Assembly (NCBI GenBank): GCA_900546685.1
Contig: UREB01000106.1
Span: 1 to 6,185, forward strand
Source: an uncultured Eubacteriales bacterium
Lineage (GTDB): Bacteria; Bacillota; Clostridia; Christensenellales; QAND01
Direction of reading: 5' to 3'
Length of the DNA stretch: 6,185 nt
The notes under the pieces are model-generated. The model saw only the letters and a program-made list of their open reading frames with translations, did not search any database and was not told the DNA's origin. The position numbers were made by a program, and so were the translations under genes. Shown here piece by piece: positions 6,002 to 6,185 of this stretch. Within the stretch, counting starts at the first letter, position 1, and each line of letters starts with the position of its first letter.

Positions 6002-6011
6002 GCGCGGGCTA
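5977..6011. repeat. Perfect 12-bp inverted repeat enclosing the dehydrogenase promoter (candidate operator)
   Basis: The arms TAGCCCGCGCTT (5977-5988) and AAGCGCGGGCTA (6000-6011) are perfect inverse complements around an 11-nt centre. The right arm touches the -35 element; the left arm covers most of the spacer and the first bases of the -10. Neither strand has a T run after it, so it is not a typical terminator, and most of it lies upstream of the predicted transcription start. An operator for a dimeric regulator is the best guess. If transcription from upstream reads through, it could also fold in RNA. Confidence 0.6.
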
Positions 6012-6014
6012 CAT

Positions 6015-6047
6015 AAAAGCGCCGGGCCTTATCGGCCTGGCGCTTTT
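6015..6047 (-). terminator. Terminator hairpin after the ferredoxin-tailed gene
   Basis: Arms 6015-6028 and 6034-6047 pair over 14 positions with one non-Watson-Crick position (G-U in plus-strand RNA, C/A in minus-strand RNA), around a 5-nt loop. The stem ends with AAAA/TTTT flanks, so T tracts exist in both directions (TTTTATG on minus, TTTTCCTTTG on plus). It begins 13 nt after the stop codon at 6061-6063, so it most likely ends that gene's transcript. Confidence 0.75.
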
Positions 6048-6060
6048 CCTTTGTCTTATG

Positions 6061-6169
6061 TTATACGTTGGTCATGGCTGCGTGCGCTTCCTTTAGGCGC
6101 TGGATGATGGGGATATGCTGCGGGCATTTCTTTTCGCAGGCCCCGCACTGCACGCAGTGATCGGCCGAG
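6061..6169 (-). CDS. C-terminal end of a [4Fe-4S] ferredoxin-tailed protein, probably an aldo/keto reductase (5' part missing)
   Basis: The last 36 or so codons of a gene, ending in TAA at 6061-6063, read across the contig edge. The visible peptide holds CVQCGACEKKCPQHIPI, a CxxCxxCxxxCP motif that binds a [4Fe-4S] cluster. A further amphipathic stretch, IQRLKEAHAAM, precedes the end. The form with CPQHIPI followed by a short helix is what I associate with the C-terminal ferredoxin-like tail of COG1453-type aldo/keto reductases in anaerobic Firmicutes, but the catalytic barrel is not in the window, so the family call is inferred. The frame continues into 6170-6185, but those bases are adapter, so residues decoded there are not real. 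Confidence 0.7.
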
Positions 6170-6185
6170 AGATCGGAAGAGCGTC
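6170..6185. other. Illumina TruSeq adapter remnant (not genomic)
   Basis: The last 16 bases, AGATCGGAAGAGCGTC, equal the start of the standard TruSeq read-2 adapter trimming sequence. One or two bases at the left border could be genomic by chance. This marks untrimmed adapter at a contig end and means the adjoining gene is truncated by assembly, not by biology. Confidence 0.93.

Noticed and set aside
5977..6011. Inverted repeat as a terminator or riboswitch
   Set aside because: There is no T tract on either side, and most of the repeat lies upstream of the predicted transcription start, so it would not be in the dehydrogenase mRNA.

Overview
The window is a contig end from a bacterium, most likely a member of the Clostridia/Firmicutes, with roughly balanced base composition. 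Pointers to this are strong AGGAGG-type ribosome sites, TTG starts, a secreted leucine-rich-repeat protein with InlB-type B repeats and a sortase-type tail ending in VQTGD, an AraM-type glycerol-1-phosphate dehydrogenase with an N-terminal CxCGxxH motif, and an aldo/keto-reductase-like ferredoxin tail. The genus cannot be fixed from the sequence alone. The last 16 bases match the standard Illumina TruSeq adapter, so the right edge is an assembly artefact and not genome.

Everything recognisable lies on the minus strand, so transcription runs from high to low coordinates. From right to left: the last 36 codons of a ferredoxin-tailed (probably aldo/keto reductase) gene and its terminator; a glycerol-1-phosphate dehydrogenase gene (about 4588-5961) whose promoter sits inside a 35-bp inverted repeat, followed by a terminator; a large surface protein gene (1158-4451) with promoter, strong ribosome site and a perfect hairpin terminator; a DMT/EamA-family membrane transporter (114-1016) with its own promoter; and a 3'-truncated tRNA-Pro(GGG) whose promoter overlaps the transporter's stop codon.

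The three complete protein genes look like independent transcription units with their own promoters. The gaps downstream of the reductase, dehydrogenase and surface-protein genes also carry hairpin terminators. The exception is the transporter/tRNA junction, where no terminator is visible, so transporter transcripts may read through into the tRNA. The neighbours share no obvious pathway: lipid-type glycerol phosphate metabolism, a cell-surface adhesin-like protein, an exporter-like permease and a tRNA.

I found no phage, transposon, CRISPR, toxin or defence system, and no clear sign of a wholly new system. The points most worth a second look are the promoter-embedded inverted repeat, the paired-repeat architecture of the surface protein, the ribosome sites that sit directly against apparent ATG starts, the compact tRNA promoter and leader, and the adapter remnant.
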